Assembly: GCA_028291515.1 (NCBI GenBank)
Contig: JAQGHU010000026.1
Coordinates: forward strand, 1-64,000
Source: Schlesneria sp.
Lineage (GTDB): Bacteria > Planctomycetota > Planctomycetia > Planctomycetales > Planctomycetaceae
Reading direction: 5' to 3'
DNA length: 64,000 nucleotides
Part shown: positions 15,760 through 25,488 of the stretch, piece by piece
Position numbering within the stretch: position 1 is the stretch's first letter
How the letters are laid out: the number at the start of each line of letters is the position of its first letter
The notes under the pieces: model-generated
What the model was told of the DNA's origin: nothing
Database searches by the model: none
Seen by the model: only the letters and a program-made list of their open reading frames with translations
Position numbers and translations under genes: made by a program

Positions 15760-16146
15760 TCAGGCAGTTTCGGGCAAGGCGATCGCCGTGGCGGTGGCCA
15801 TGGTGCGGGTGTGAGAGATCGTGATCAGGAGTTCGCCAATCCCCAGTGAGGTGGCGTACTTACGTGTAGTGCCGTGCAGGGTCACGTACGGCTGGCCGCT
15901 GGGGCGGACGAGGATTTCGATGTCGGTCCAGCCGACATCTTTCGTAAAGCCGGTTCCCAAGGCCTTCATGACCGCCTCTTTCGCGGCCCAGCGGCCGGCA
16001 TAATGCTGAGCGGCTTCGCGGCGGGGCTGGCAGTGCTGGATTTCTGCGGGGGTGAACGTCCGCTCCAGAAAGTGGTCGCCGTGGTCGGCGATCATTTTCG
16101 CGATGCGTTCGACGTCGACGATGTCGGTTCCCAAGCCCAGGATCAT
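15760..16146 (-). CDS. acpS: Holo-[acyl-carrier-protein] synthase
   Basis: 128-residue AcpS transfers 4'-phosphopantetheine from CoA to the Ser of apo-ACP, activating fatty acid synthesis. Family motifs are clear: GLGTDIVDVERI at residues 4-15 with the Mg-binding Asp (D8), RWAAKEAVMKALGTG around 52-66 with the catalytic Glu, and the C-terminal ISHTRTMATATAIAL. Length is typical. Its start overlaps the stop of the upstream membrane protein gene (ATGA), placing it last in a minus-strand run that includes an oligopeptide transporter. The shared transcription unit has no obvious functional reason. Confidence 0.97.
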   Translation of the reverse strand: MILGLGTDIVDVERIAKMIADHGDHFLERTFTPAEIQHCQPRREAAQHYAGRWAAKEAVMKALGTGFTKDVGWTDIEILVRPSGQPYVTLHGTTRKYATSLGIGELLITISHTRTMATATAIALPETA

Positions 16147-16700
16147 GCTGCAGCCTTCGGTTGGCGAACCCAGAAAGCCAGGCAGACGGCTCCGGCTGTT
16201 CCGAGCAGCAGTTCGCCCCCCCAGAAGACCTCGGGCCAGGGACTGGACCAGTCTCCCAACAGGGAGACTCGGCGGATGAGGTACGTGTGCAGGCGATCGC
16301 CGAATGTGGGGATTTCCTCTTTCGCCGCGGTCTCTCCCATGCGAGCGGCAACGAGTGCCGCGACGGGATGAAAATTGTTGTCGACTGGTTTGACTGTTGG
16401 CTGCAATGTCACGGTTTGGCAGACGCTGCCGACCAGCCCGGCGAGTGTTGTCGCTGCGATCAACGCGATGACGGTGCTGGTCACTCGGACGTGCAACAGG
16501 GCGGCGAGTCGGGTCTGAATGAAAGCGTTCAGCAATCCAAACGCCAATGAGAACAGACCCAGCAATCGAATGCGGGCGGGTGCATGCGCCGCGACGAGCG
16601 CCAGTGCCGCTGTGGCAATCAACGCCGCTAGAGCGAACATCAGGATTGAGCCCGATTCAGGCGGGGCCGGGTCAGATTCGGGCAGAGACGTGTTGGTCAT
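16143..16700 (-). CDS. Small multi-span membrane protein
   Basis: 185 residues. After a short Pro/Ser-rich head there are two close hydrophobic segments (ILMFALAALIATAALALVAA and LLGLFSLAFGLLNAFI), a third (VTSTVIALIAATTLAGLVGS), then a hydrophilic part and a final hydrophobic end (LLLGTAGAVCLAFWV). No family recognised. ATG at 16700 follows the permease gene by 19 bases, and its stop overlaps acpS by four bases, so all three genes are probably co-transcribed. A longer start at 16733 would overlap the permease gene and has no additional support. Confidence 0.8.
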   Translation of the reverse strand: MTNTSLPESDPAPPESGSILMFALAALIATAALALVAAHAPARIRLLGLFSLAFGLLNAFIQTRLAALLHVRVTSTVIALIAATTLAGLVGSVCQTVTLQPTVKPVDNNFHPVAALVAARMGETAAKEEIPTFGDRLHTYLIRRVSLLGDWSSPWPEVFWGGELLLGTAGAVCLAFWVRQPKAAA

Positions 16701-16719
16701 GGAGTGGCAACGGATTCGA

Positions 16720-17712
16720 TCAGGAATTCTCAAAGGTGACGCGCGGGTTTACGACGACGTACAGGATGTCGGAGATGAGAATGCCCAGCAACGTCAAAAC
16801 AGCGGACAGCATCAGTGTCATCAACACCATATCGTATTCGCGCTCCTCCATGCTGCGGTACGACAACAGTCCCATTCCTGGGATCTGGAAGATCACCTCA
16901 ATAATGACGCTGCCACCGACCAGAAAGGGCAACAATGACGCCAATAGCGTAATCACGGGGAAGAGGCTGTTTCGCAGGGCGTGAACCAGGATGACTCGAC
17001 TGCGGCCTGCACCTTTGGCCTCGGCAGTGCGAATGTAGTCCTGTCGAATGACTTCCAGCATGCCGGCTCGCATCTGACGACTGACGTAGGCTAATCCGCC
17101 GTAGGTCATGCAGATCACGGGGAGGACAATGTGATGAGCGTAGTCCTGTAGTTGCTGCCAAGTTGTCATCGAATCGAAGTCGCGGGATGTCAGATTGAGA
17201 ATGGGTAACCAGCCCATAAACAGCATTCGCAGGATCTCGGCCACCCAGAACGAAGGGAGGCTGTACATGATGAAGAGTAAGACGGTGGTGATGCGATCCG
17301 TTGGCGAATTGGGATTCGCCGCACTGATGATCCCCAACGGGATTGCCGCCACGTAGATCAACACGAACACGATCGAGTTTATGATCACGGTGATTTTGAG
17401 GGCGGCCCAAAGTTCGCCCCAGATCGGCTGATTCTTCTGGAACGACACTAAGTCGCCATGGGCCAACCGATTCAGGAACTTGACGAACTGAATGTGCAGC
17501 GGCTGATCAAACGCCCACCGCTCGCGAAAAACCTTCTCGGCCGATTCGGTGCCGCGGTCTGCGTTGAGCCCTGCCGCGGCCTGGCCGACTCCCCCATATT
17601 TCAGCGAGGCGGGGTCACCCGGGGCCAGCTTGATGACGATGAACGAGATCACCAGAATTCCGAACAGCGTCGGGATCATCAGCAACAGTCGTTTGATCAG
17701 ATAGTTCGCCAT
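16720..17712 (-). CDS. Oligopeptide ABC transporter permease (DppB/OppB family)
   Basis: 330-residue inner-membrane permease of the peptide/nickel transporter group. MANYLIKRLLLMIPTLFGIL is the standard first helix of OppB/DppB, and the loop GAGRSRVILVHALRNSLFPV carries the EAA-type coupling motif that contacts the ATPase. Length and layout of six helices match the family, though the first periplasmic loop (about residues 35-100) is slightly long. The substrate-binding lipoprotein gene lies immediately upstream. The usual second permease (DppC) and ATPases are not here and must lie elsewhere. Confidence 0.95.
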   Translation of the reverse strand: MANYLIKRLLLMIPTLFGILVISFIVIKLAPGDPASLKYGGVGQAAAGLNADRGTESAEKVFRERWAFDQPLHIQFVKFLNRLAHGDLVSFQKNQPIWGELWAALKITVIINSIVFVLIYVAAIPLGIISAANPNSPTDRITTVLLFIMYSLPSFWVAEILRMLFMGWLPILNLTSRDFDSMTTWQQLQDYAHHIVLPVICMTYGGLAYVSRQMRAGMLEVIRQDYIRTAEAKGAGRSRVILVHALRNSLFPVITLLASLLPFLVGGSVIIEVIFQIPGMGLLSYRSMEEREYDMVLMTLMLSAVLTLLGILISDILYVVVNPRVTFENS

Positions 17713-17763
17713 CAGCTGCCAACGTCTTGGTTCGGGATCAATCTAACCTGCGAATGCATTTCT

Positions 17764-20241
17764 TTAGTGCAATTGCTCGTCTTTGGGAACGTACCATTCG
17801 GACAGATCGAAGCCGGGACGCAGCCGATACCATTTGACGTTGCGGAACCGCTTGTGGTAGGCCCCGAACTCTTTGGGGATCCACAGAAACATAAAGGGTT
17901 GTTCGGAATCGAGCAGGCGGTGGAATGACGCGTGGATTCGCTTTCGCTTTTCCAGATCGGTGGTGACTCGCAGCATTTCAATCAGCGAATCGGCTTCGGG
18001 ATTGGCAAATGAAATGGTGTTGCTGCCTCGGTTGTGTCGGCCAGCCCCAGAACTATGCCAGATCTGAAACGGGTCGGCCTCGGGTGCTGTGGCCCAACTG
18101 AGCGTGGTCACATCGCATTCTTTGGAACGCAGTTTCTCGATGAACGAAGCCCATTCACTTTCGTCGATCTGCAGATCGATACCGGCCTGCTTCAGATTCT
18201 TCTGCAGGATCAGGCAACGTTGCGTGTTGATGGGCCTTCCTTTGGCGGTCCGCAGTGTCACCTTAAACTTCACACCGTCGCGATCCAGAATTCCGTCGTT
18301 GTCGGTATCGATCCACCCGGCCGCCGCCAGCAGTTCGCTGGCGGTGTCTGGATCGTAGCCCAGGGGGGCTACTTCCTGATCGTAACCCGGTCCAAAGTAG
18401 TATTGCGTTCCCGAGACGACGACCCCGGCACCATGTAGCTTGGTGTCGACGAAGTCCTGTCGATCGAACAACAACGCCATCGCGATCCGAACGCGGCGAT
18501 CCTGGAATTGCGGTGCCAGGAAATTCCAGCCGAAGAACGAGAACATCGGTGAGTACCACGAGGCCTGGACGTAATCGTCACGTTGCGACTTATCGATGTT
18601 GGGCCAGTCCTCGAAGTATTGTTCGGGGGCCATGTCGTAGAAGAAATCGATTTCTCCAGCTTTCAAGGCCGCCATCGCGGTGACTTGATCGATGATGAAC
18701 TTATAAACGAGTCGGTCCAAATGACCCGCGCGCGGCTTATTCCAATAGTTGGCATTCTTAACGAGTTCCACGCGATCGTTCGGTTGCCATTTTTCGATGA
18801 TGTAAGGCCCGGTGCCAAGCGGAGCGCGGTTGTAGCGACTGTCGGTGTTGAAGAACTTTCCGAACTCCTGGCCCCGAGCGCTGATCTTGTTCTGTGTTTT
18901 CTCTTCGTCCGGAGTGAGGCTATCGAGGACAAGTTCACGTCCCTGTTCCTTGAAGATATTCGAGAAGAAATGGAATGGCGGTGTATACGCAGTGATCCCG
19001 AACGTGAATTCGAATGCCAGGAAGTATTGCTGGCGATATCGCATGCGGACCACGTGCAGGTCTAACGCACTGCACTCAATCAAGTCCTCGTAATAGGTCC
19101 GAATACTATCGCCATCGACGTGCGGGCTGTTCAGCAAGGCATAGGCGAACTCGATATCTTTCGACGTAAACGGCGTCCCGTCAGACCATTTGACATCATC
19201 ACGCAGGTAGTACGTGTAGTAGGTCTCCAAGTGCAGGTCGGTCCAGTCTCCTTCTTTCAACGTCAATGTTGGCTCGCCGGATACTCTGATCCATTCATGC
19301 AGTGGGTTCTCGGGCGTCGCGGGCGTGATCGTCAGCGATTTGTCATCGCCACGAGTCGCCTTTCCGTAGACTTCTGCGCCGACTTTGATTGTGTACTTAC
19401 CGGTGGAAAGCGCTGAGATGTGAACCTTGCCGTCGGGATTGCTCCAGTAGTGATATCCGGTGAGGGGTGCGCCTTCGACGGACCCGATTGGATAGACGCC
19501 CACCCACACCTCACCAATGGGCTTTCCATCTTTATCCGAAGTCGTGAAGGTGACGACCGGTGGTTCGGAAGGCTTTTTGCCATCCGTGGCAGGGGGTGGG
19601 GCGGTGTATTCGAACTCCAGCGTCGTCTGTGGGGTTCCCCCTTCGGCGGTGATGCGGCGTTCGTGTCCGGGATAGTCGGGCGACAGCTTGATCGAATCTT
19701 CGATCACCCATTGCTTGGCAATCAGGGGCTCAAATTCAAAAGTTTCGGGGTTCTGACGTGCCAAGCCTTCTTGAACCTGGTGCAGACACATGTACGTGCG
19801 GACGGCCGAATTCTCGGTGATCGGGTTCAGGACCTTGGGCTCTGACGGAAAACGAATCGTCAAGGTATCGCCGTCGACGGGCTGGCCCGATTTGTCGGCA
19901 AGGGGATTGCCCACATCAGCGGGAATCTTGCCGATCAATTGCAAGGTTTCGCTTTTCAATGCCTGTCGAGGGATCTTAATCCCGTCGACCTCGGTCATGA
20001 TTTCGATCTTGGGAACGTCGGGATAGTCTTCCCAGACTCCTGTCTTTGCACTGGTCGACTGGCCGTCAGACTTATCGCTTGGAGTGTTCGGCTTAGCGGT
20101 CGGTGTCGATGAGTCAGATGTTTCCGTGATCTCTGTTCGCTTGGGCAGAGGAACCGGAGAACTTGATGTTGTGCATCCGCAGACCAGCAGCGAGAGCGAG
20201 TACAAAGTGGCGAACGCAGCACGAAGTTCTTTCCGAGCCAT
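17764..20241 (-). CDS. Extracellular solute-binding lipoprotein, family 5 (peptide), with internal insertion
   Basis: 825 residues, where members usually have 500-600. Residues 1-23 form a lipoprotein signal ending LLVCGC, so the protein is probably lipid-anchored. A Ser/Thr/Pro linker (24-75) follows. The SBP_bac_5 fold starts at about 125 (DTLTIRFPSEPKVLNPI), is broken near 190, and resumes at about 343 with YTYYLRDDVKWSDGTPF. The inserted part, about 150 residues, contains DGKPIGEVWVGVYPIGSVEG and GKYTIKVGAEVYGKA, reading like a carboxypeptidase-regulatory or transthyretin-like beta-sandwich. The C-terminal lobe is normal (SNTISFANPEADSLI). It precedes the permease gene by 51 bases. Confidence 0.92.
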   Translation of the reverse strand: MARKELRAAFATLYSLSLLVCGCTTSSSPVPLPKRTEITETSDSSTPTAKPNTPSDKSDGQSTSAKTGVWEDYPDVPKIEIMTEVDGIKIPRQALKSETLQLIGKIPADVGNPLADKSGQPVDGDTLTIRFPSEPKVLNPITENSAVRTYMCLHQVQEGLARQNPETFEFEPLIAKQWVIEDSIKLSPDYPGHERRITAEGGTPQTTLEFEYTAPPPATDGKKPSEPPVVTFTTSDKDGKPIGEVWVGVYPIGSVEGAPLTGYHYWSNPDGKVHISALSTGKYTIKVGAEVYGKATRGDDKSLTITPATPENPLHEWIRVSGEPTLTLKEGDWTDLHLETYYTYYLRDDVKWSDGTPFTSKDIEFAYALLNSPHVDGDSIRTYYEDLIECSALDLHVVRMRYRQQYFLAFEFTFGITAYTPPFHFFSNIFKEQGRELVLDSLTPDEEKTQNKISARGQEFGKFFNTDSRYNRAPLGTGPYIIEKWQPNDRVELVKNANYWNKPRAGHLDRLVYKFIIDQVTAMAALKAGEIDFFYDMAPEQYFEDWPNIDKSQRDDYVQASWYSPMFSFFGWNFLAPQFQDRRVRIAMALLFDRQDFVDTKLHGAGVVVSGTQYYFGPGYDQEVAPLGYDPDTASELLAAAGWIDTDNDGILDRDGVKFKVTLRTAKGRPINTQRCLILQKNLKQAGIDLQIDESEWASFIEKLRSKECDVTTLSWATAPEADPFQIWHSSGAGRHNRGSNTISFANPEADSLIEMLRVTTDLEKRKRIHASFHRLLDSEQPFMFLWIPKEFGAYHKRFRNVKWYRLRPGFDLSEWYVPKDEQLH

Positions 20242-20420
20242 AACGAAGATGTCCTTCCAGTTGGATCAATCGATTCCATAATTGGCTGGCGGGCGCGAAC
20301 CGATCCAGCGAGTGAATTCTCGCAAAGCCGCAGGCAATCGACAAGCCGGATACAGAGCTTCTGGACTTGAATCAACGATGCCGTGACTGCTGTTTTCCGA
20401 ACAATCTTCAGGGCGCAAGA

Positions 20421-20774
20421 TCAGGCTCGCGGGGGAGCTCGCCGAGGCCCCAGAATGCGAATCATGAAGAAGAATGCTGCGGCAACGGGAAGCACCACTT
20501 TTAAGGGAACCTTGGTTCGCCCGACAGCTAAGGCCAATGCGATCGCCACGATCAAAGTGCCCCAGGTCATGCGACCGAGTACTTCATGTCGTGTGATCGA
20601 AGGGAGGGCTAGCCAGAAGGCCCCCATCACCAGGCCGACTTTCAGGCAAGCTCCGGCCCACATTCCCTGGCTGCCGTCGGCTCCAGTCAGCACCAGAACC
20701 GCGGCCGCGATCAGCAGCACCAACGCGAGACTGCCGACAAGCGTACGATTGATGGTGACCGGTTGCTGATTCAT
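20421..20774 (-). CDS. Small four-span membrane protein
   Basis: 117 residues, unrecognised. Starts MNQQPVTINRTLVGSLAL and shows about four hydrophobic segments: SLALVLLIAAAVLVL, MWAGACLKVGLVMGAFW, MTWGTLIVAIALALAVG and VVLPVAAAFFFMIRIL, with a basic end. ATG at 20774 was chosen since the open frame continues to 20972 without a better start or conserved sequence. It is the first gene of a minus-strand series with the peptide-binding protein, and may belong to the same transcript (179 bases gap). Confidence 0.7.
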   Translation of the reverse strand: MNQQPVTINRTLVGSLALVLLIAAAVLVLTGADGSQGMWAGACLKVGLVMGAFWLALPSITRHEVLGRMTWGTLIVAIALALAVGRTKVPLKVVLPVAAAFFFMIRILGPRRAPPRA

Positions 20775-20982
20775 CCACAGATTATGGCGGGTCGATTGAA
20801 ATGTTGAAACGGCGCGAGGTGCCAACTCGATCGAGAACTGCATAATCGCGGCCAGACAATTCGAAAAACCGGAGATTGCGTGGTCGAAATGGGCCGATCG
20901 CTTGCGACTGAGTGGTTGTCGCGAGCAGAATGGCTGGCCCTCGTGATGAGCTGCCAGAGAAGTACTGCCCAAGATCCTGCCA

Positions 20983-21900
20983 GTGGAGTCTGTTCCCGTG
21001 ATTCGTGGTTTTGATCGATCGTTTTCATTTTTGAAGTTCGCCGTCTTCGTGGCGTTGTGTTCAACATCGCTGATTGCCGCCGAACCATTTCAACTGAAAG
21101 ACCAGGATCGCGTTGTTTTTCTCGGGGCAACGTTTGTCGAACGAGAAGGCCAATTCGGTTACCTCGAAACGGCCCTCACCACAGCATGGCCCGATCGCCA
21201 GATCACGTTTCGCAACTTGGGCTGGAGCGGCGATACTGTCTGGGCCGATTCACGCGGGATCTTCGATCCACCTCATGTTGGTTACCAACGGATGCTGGAA
21301 CTGGTGAAAGAGCTCAAGCCGACTGTCATCGTGTTCAGTTACGGTCAGAATGAATCGTATGCTGGCGACGCTGGCTTGGAGTCGTTTGTTCGCCAGTTCG
21401 AAAAGCTGTGCGATGACTTGAAGCCGATGAACGCTCGATTTGTGTTCATGACGCCAACTCGGTTGGAACGCCCTGCTCCGCCGCTACCAGACGCCAGTCG
21501 CCAGAACCCGATGCTGGCAAAGTACGCAGCTGCCGTCCGCCAATTGGCATCGCGCCGCGATGCACCTCTCATTGACCTGTTTGCTCTCGACCTGCCGTCC
21601 GCAAAGTTAACTGAGAATGGAATGCACTTCGGACCAGACGGGTATGCGGCGATCGCTCAAGCCGTCCGTAAGCAACTGAAGCTGGAACCACGCGGACTGA
21701 CCTCGGTCCAGGAAGAGCAGATCCGTCAGCAAATCGTGGAGAAGAACATGCTGTTCTTTCATCGCTGGCGACCGCAAAACATCACGTATCTGACGGGCTT
21801 TCGCAAACACGAGCAAGGCAACAATGCCGTTGAGATCGCTCAGTTCGATCCCCTGGTCGAGCAGATCGAACTGAAAGTCAACGAGTTCAAGAAGCCGTAG
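20983..21900 (+). CDS. SGNH-hydrolase-like exported protein without recognisable nucleophile
   Basis: 305 residues with a signal peptide (about 16-35, FLKFAVFVALCSTSLIAA). The SGNH/GDSL fold is recognised by block order: VVFLGATFVERE in place of a GDS block I, NLGWSGDTVWADSRG as block II, SYGQNES as block III, and NGMHFGPDGY as block V. The Ser of GDS is missing (GAT), and the DxxH dyad reads NGMH. The C-terminus is a helical extension (VEKNMLFFHRWRPQNI). The gene precedes a PVC-type cytochrome by 83 bases on the same strand; this pairing is common in planctomycetes as I recall. GTG at 20983 was used; a GTG at 20998 is equally possible. Confidence 0.85.
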   Translation: MESVPVIRGFDRSFSFLKFAVFVALCSTSLIAAEPFQLKDQDRVVFLGATFVEREGQFGYLETALTTAWPDRQITFRNLGWSGDTVWADSRGIFDPPHVGYQRMLELVKELKPTVIVFSYGQNESYAGDAGLESFVRQFEKLCDDLKPMNARFVFMTPTRLERPAPPLPDASRQNPMLAKYAAAVRQLASRRDAPLIDLFALDLPSAKLTENGMHFGPDGYAAIAQAVRKQLKLEPRGLTSVQEEQIRQQIVEKNMLFFHRWRPQNITYLTGFRKHEQGNNAVEIAQFDPLVEQIELKVNEFKKP

Positions 21901-21983
21901 TCATTCGTCAGATCGATTGCGGGGCATCGGCACTGATGCCCGGACTATTATTGAAACGCTCATCCCTTGTTTCGGGTTTTGAT

Positions 21984-24900
21984 ATGAATCGCGCTGGATT
22001 GCTGTTTGCCATTGGCTTCTTGCTGCTCGCTCACGATGCGTACGCTCAACGCGAACTGAAAGACATTCCGATTCCGGATCCCGAAGAGGAACGCAAGACG
22101 TTCGTGCTTTCGGAAGGATTCGAAGTCAATCTGTTTGCGGCAGATCCCAAGTTGCACAAGCCGATTCAGATCAACTTCGATCCGCAAGGACGACTATGGG
22201 TCGCCGCATCCGAAGTTTATCCGCAGATCGCTCCTGGCCAGAAGGCGAACGACAAGATCCTGGTGTTGGAAGATGTTGACGGAGACGGGGTCGCGGATAG
22301 GACGACTGTCTTCGCCGACGGCCTGCTGATTCCGACGGCTGTCGAACCGGGTGACGGCGGTGCCTATGTCGCCAACAGCACGGAATTGGTGCATTTTCAG
22401 GATACCGATGGCGACGGCAAGGCGGATCGCTCGCGAATCGTGTTGAGCGGCTTTGGGACCGAAGATACGCACCACATCCTGCATACGTTCCGCTGGGGGA
22501 TGGATGGGATGCTTTACATGAACCAGTCGATTTACATTCACAGCCATATCGAAACGCCATATGGCGTGAAGCGACTGAACGCGGGTGGGATCTGGCAATT
22601 CCGTCCCGAGACCATGCAGTTGAACGTGTTTGCTCGCGGGTGGGTCAATACGTGGGGACACGCGTTCGATCGTTGGGGGCAATCGTTCGCTACAGATGGC
22701 GCGGGTGGCGAAGGGATTAACTATGTGGTGCCCGGAGCATCCTACCCCGCGGTCTATGGCGTACCCCGAATACTGCACGGCTTGAATCCGGGTAGCCCGA
22801 AGTACTGTGGCCTGGAAGTTGTTGATGGTCGACATCTGCCTGACGACTGGCAGGGCAATTTGATCACGCACGACTTCCGTGGCCATCGCGTGTGCCGATT
22901 TGTGGTTAGTGACGACGGATCCGGTTTCGCTGCACGGCAGCAAGCCGACTTGATCAGCACTCCGCACGTGGCATTTCGTCCGATCGACGTGAAGCAGGGT
23001 CCAGACGGAGCGATTTATATTGCAGACTGGTACAACCCGATCATCCAACATGGCGAAGTCGACTTCCGCGATCCTCGACGGGATCACACGCACGGTCGCA
23101 TCTGGCGAATCACTGCCAAGGGCCGCAAGACGGTTCCTCGGCCGAAACTGGTCGGAACTGATCCAGCCACATTGCTGGATTCACTGAAGTCGTCCGAAAG
23201 CTACGAACGGCAGCACGCAAAGCGAGCACTGAAAGAGTTGGGAACTGACAAGGTTCGTCCCGCGTTGGATAAATGGGTCGCAAGCTTGGACCCCAAAGAT
23301 CCTCAATTCGAGCATCATCGGCTGGAAGGGCTGTGGATGTACCAAGCGCTGGACATCCCGAACCCGGCTCTGCTGGAAGCGGTTTTGAAATCGAAGACAC
23401 CTCAGGCACGAGCGGCGGGCGTGCGCGTGGTGCCACATTGGAAGGAACAACTGCCTGCGGCACTGACGTGGCTGGAAGCCGCCATTGCCGACGATCATCC
23501 ACGCGTGCAATCAGAAGCGATCCGTGCGCTGTCGGAATTCCAAGATTTGCGTGCCGCAGCGTTGGCATTGCGAGCCGCCGAAAAGTCACTCGACCAATAC
23601 GCGGACTATGCGTTGTGGCAGACCAGTCGAGAACTGGCCCCTGTCTGGTTGCCCGCTGTGGTCGATCACAAATTCGACTTTGATGGGAATGTCGGGCGAC
23701 TGCTGTTCGCCGTCAAATCGGCGGAGTCGGGTGCCGCGGTCCCTGTGCTGCTGTCGAAGTTCAAAGCGGGCAAGGTCCCTGCGGCTCTGCAGGAGCAACT
23801 GCTGGAGACTGTGGCGTCGCTGGGTAACGCCGATCAATTAAAGCTGGTCTTCGACCTGGCCTTGGCCTCAGATACTCAACTCGAATCGGCGGCAACGCTG
23901 TTGCGGACGCTCGGCAATGCCAAGCGATCGCGCAACGTCCAGCCTTTTGGCGATCTCGCCGGGATTGCAGGAGCACTCAAGTCGGACAGCGCCCCCTTGC
24001 GACTCGCGGCCGTCGACTGCGTTGGTGCCTGGAAACTGGAATCGCAGCGAGGATTGATCAGCGCGATCGCTCAGGACAACCAACTCACTGCGGCCACACG
24101 CTCAGCCGCAATGGCCGCGGTGGCCCAGCTGGGAACCCCCGCCAGCCGCGAATTACTCGGCAAAATCGCGACTTCGGATCCGAGCGAAGAAATCAGCGGA
24201 ACGGCGTTAGGATTACTGGTCGCACTTGATCCCGGTCGCGCGGCGAAGATGTCGATCGAATGGTTCGGCCAGTCGAAAGACGCCGCGGTGCAAGCTCTGT
24301 TGATTACCGCCTTCCTGCAACACAAAGGTGGACCGGACATTCTGGCAGGGGCGCTCGCGGAGCAGAAGCTTCCTGAAGACGTGGCCAAGATCGCATTGCG
24401 GACTGTCACAGGATCGGGGCGGCAGGAAGCCAAGCTGATCGAAGCCCTGAGTAAAGCGGGCGGCATCGTCAGCATGGCGAAAGTTCTTTCGCCGGAAGAA
24501 ATGTCGACCCTGGTTACCGCGATTAAGGAACAGGGCCAACCTGTTCGTGGCGAGCAGATCTTCCGACGAGCCGAGCTGAACTGCCTGAAGTGCCACGCGA
24601 TCGGTGGAGCGGGTGGCAAGGTTGGGCCGGACCTCGTGAGCATCGGCTCCAGTGCTCAAGTCGACTATCTGGTGGACTCGATCCTGCAACCGAACAAAGC
24701 GGTAAAAGAGGGCTATCATTCGGTTGTGGTGCAGACGGACGACGGGAAAGTCATCACGGGGATCAAGCTGCGTCAGACCGATAGCGATTTGCTGCTGCGG
24801 GATGTCGAGGACCGAGATCTGACTATTCCGCTCAACAAGATTGAAGAGCAGGTGGCTGGCTCCTCTTTGATGCCCGTGGGCCTGGTCGACAAGCTGACAC

Positions 24901-25433
24901 GATCCGAGCTGATTGACCTGGTGCGATTCCTGTCCGAACTCGGCAAGCCTGGGCCGTATGCTGCCGTGACCGCCCGCATTGTGCGTCGTTGGGAAACGCT
25001 GCAGCCAACGAATGAGACCTATACACGGATGTATCGCACGAGCGATACGCAAGTGATTGGCGACGACCGGGGTCTGTCCTGGGTGCCCGCTTACAGTGCT
25101 GTGGTCGGAGCCATCCCGCTGCAGGATGTGCTCGACTTCTCTATGAAAGAGCGTCTGGGTGAGGCGGCCCGTAAAGTCGGCTTCCTGCGTTGCCGAGTCA
25201 ACGTCACGACCGCGGGTGCTGTCGGCCTGACGATCGGCGACTCACAAGGTCTGCAACTCTGGATCGACGGCAAACCAGTCGACGTTCGTGAGAAGCTGGA
25301 TCTACCATTGCCTGTTGGTGAACATGTCGTCACGTTTTCGGTGAACTTGCTGACTCGCAAAGCTCCCGTCCGACTGGAACTGTACGACGTCCCCGGATCG
25401 CAGGCACAGGCTCAGTTTGTCTCAGGGAAGTAA
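21984..25433 (+). CDS. PVC-type dehydrogenase-HEAT-cytochrome c fusion protein
   Basis: 1149 residues. Signal peptide 1-22; an N-terminal beta-propeller of the membrane-bound dehydrogenase type (about 25-400) with repeated Asp-rich blades such as LEDVDGDGVADRT and DTDGDGKADRS; HEAT-like helices in the middle (about 420-830); then a single-haem cytochrome c domain with CLKCH at residues 867-871 and VGPDLVSIGSS after it; and a C-terminal beta-rich domain (about 990-1149). These fusions are a hallmark of planctomycetes and verrucomicrobia (TIGR02604/TIGR02603). Expected location is periplasmic. Substrate unknown. ATG at 21984 precedes the signal peptide. The SGNH-like gene precedes it. Confidence 0.95.
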   Translation: MNRAGLLFAIGFLLLAHDAYAQRELKDIPIPDPEEERKTFVLSEGFEVNLFAADPKLHKPIQINFDPQGRLWVAASEVYPQIAPGQKANDKILVLEDVDGDGVADRTTVFADGLLIPTAVEPGDGGAYVANSTELVHFQDTDGDGKADRSRIVLSGFGTEDTHHILHTFRWGMDGMLYMNQSIYIHSHIETPYGVKRLNAGGIWQFRPETMQLNVFARGWVNTWGHAFDRWGQSFATDGAGGEGINYVVPGASYPAVYGVPRILHGLNPGSPKYCGLEVVDGRHLPDDWQGNLITHDFRGHRVCRFVVSDDGSGFAARQQADLISTPHVAFRPIDVKQGPDGAIYIADWYNPIIQHGEVDFRDPRRDHTHGRIWRITAKGRKTVPRPKLVGTDPATLLDSLKSSESYERQHAKRALKELGTDKVRPALDKWVASLDPKDPQFEHHRLEGLWMYQALDIPNPALLEAVLKSKTPQARAAGVRVVPHWKEQLPAALTWLEAAIADDHPRVQSEAIRALSEFQDLRAAALALRAAEKSLDQYADYALWQTSRELAPVWLPAVVDHKFDFDGNVGRLLFAVKSAESGAAVPVLLSKFKAGKVPAALQEQLLETVASLGNADQLKLVFDLALASDTQLESAATLLRTLGNAKRSRNVQPFGDLAGIAGALKSDSAPLRLAAVDCVGAWKLESQRGLISAIAQDNQLTAATRSAAMAAVAQLGTPASRELLGKIATSDPSEEISGTALGLLVALDPGRAAKMSIEWFGQSKDAAVQALLITAFLQHKGGPDILAGALAEQKLPEDVAKIALRTVTGSGRQEAKLIEALSKAGGIVSMAKVLSPEEMSTLVTAIKEQGQPVRGEQIFRRAELNCLKCHAIGGAGGKVGPDLVSIGSSAQVDYLVDSILQPNKAVKEGYHSVVVQTDDGKVITGIKLRQTDSDLLLRDVEDRDLTIPLNKIEEQVAGSSLMPVGLVDKLTRSELIDLVRFLSELGKPGPYAAVTARIVRRWETLQPTNETYTRMYRTSDTQVIGDDRGLSWVPAYSAVVGAIPLQDVLDFSMKERLGEAARKVGFLRCRVNVTTAGAVGLTIGDSQGLQLWIDGKPVDVREKLDLPLPVGEHVVTFSVNLLTRKAPVRLELYDVPGSQAQAQFVSGK

Positions 25434-25488
25434 CTTCGCATTGCATGCGTCACAAAATCAACGTGCGCGATACGACAATAGTGATTGA

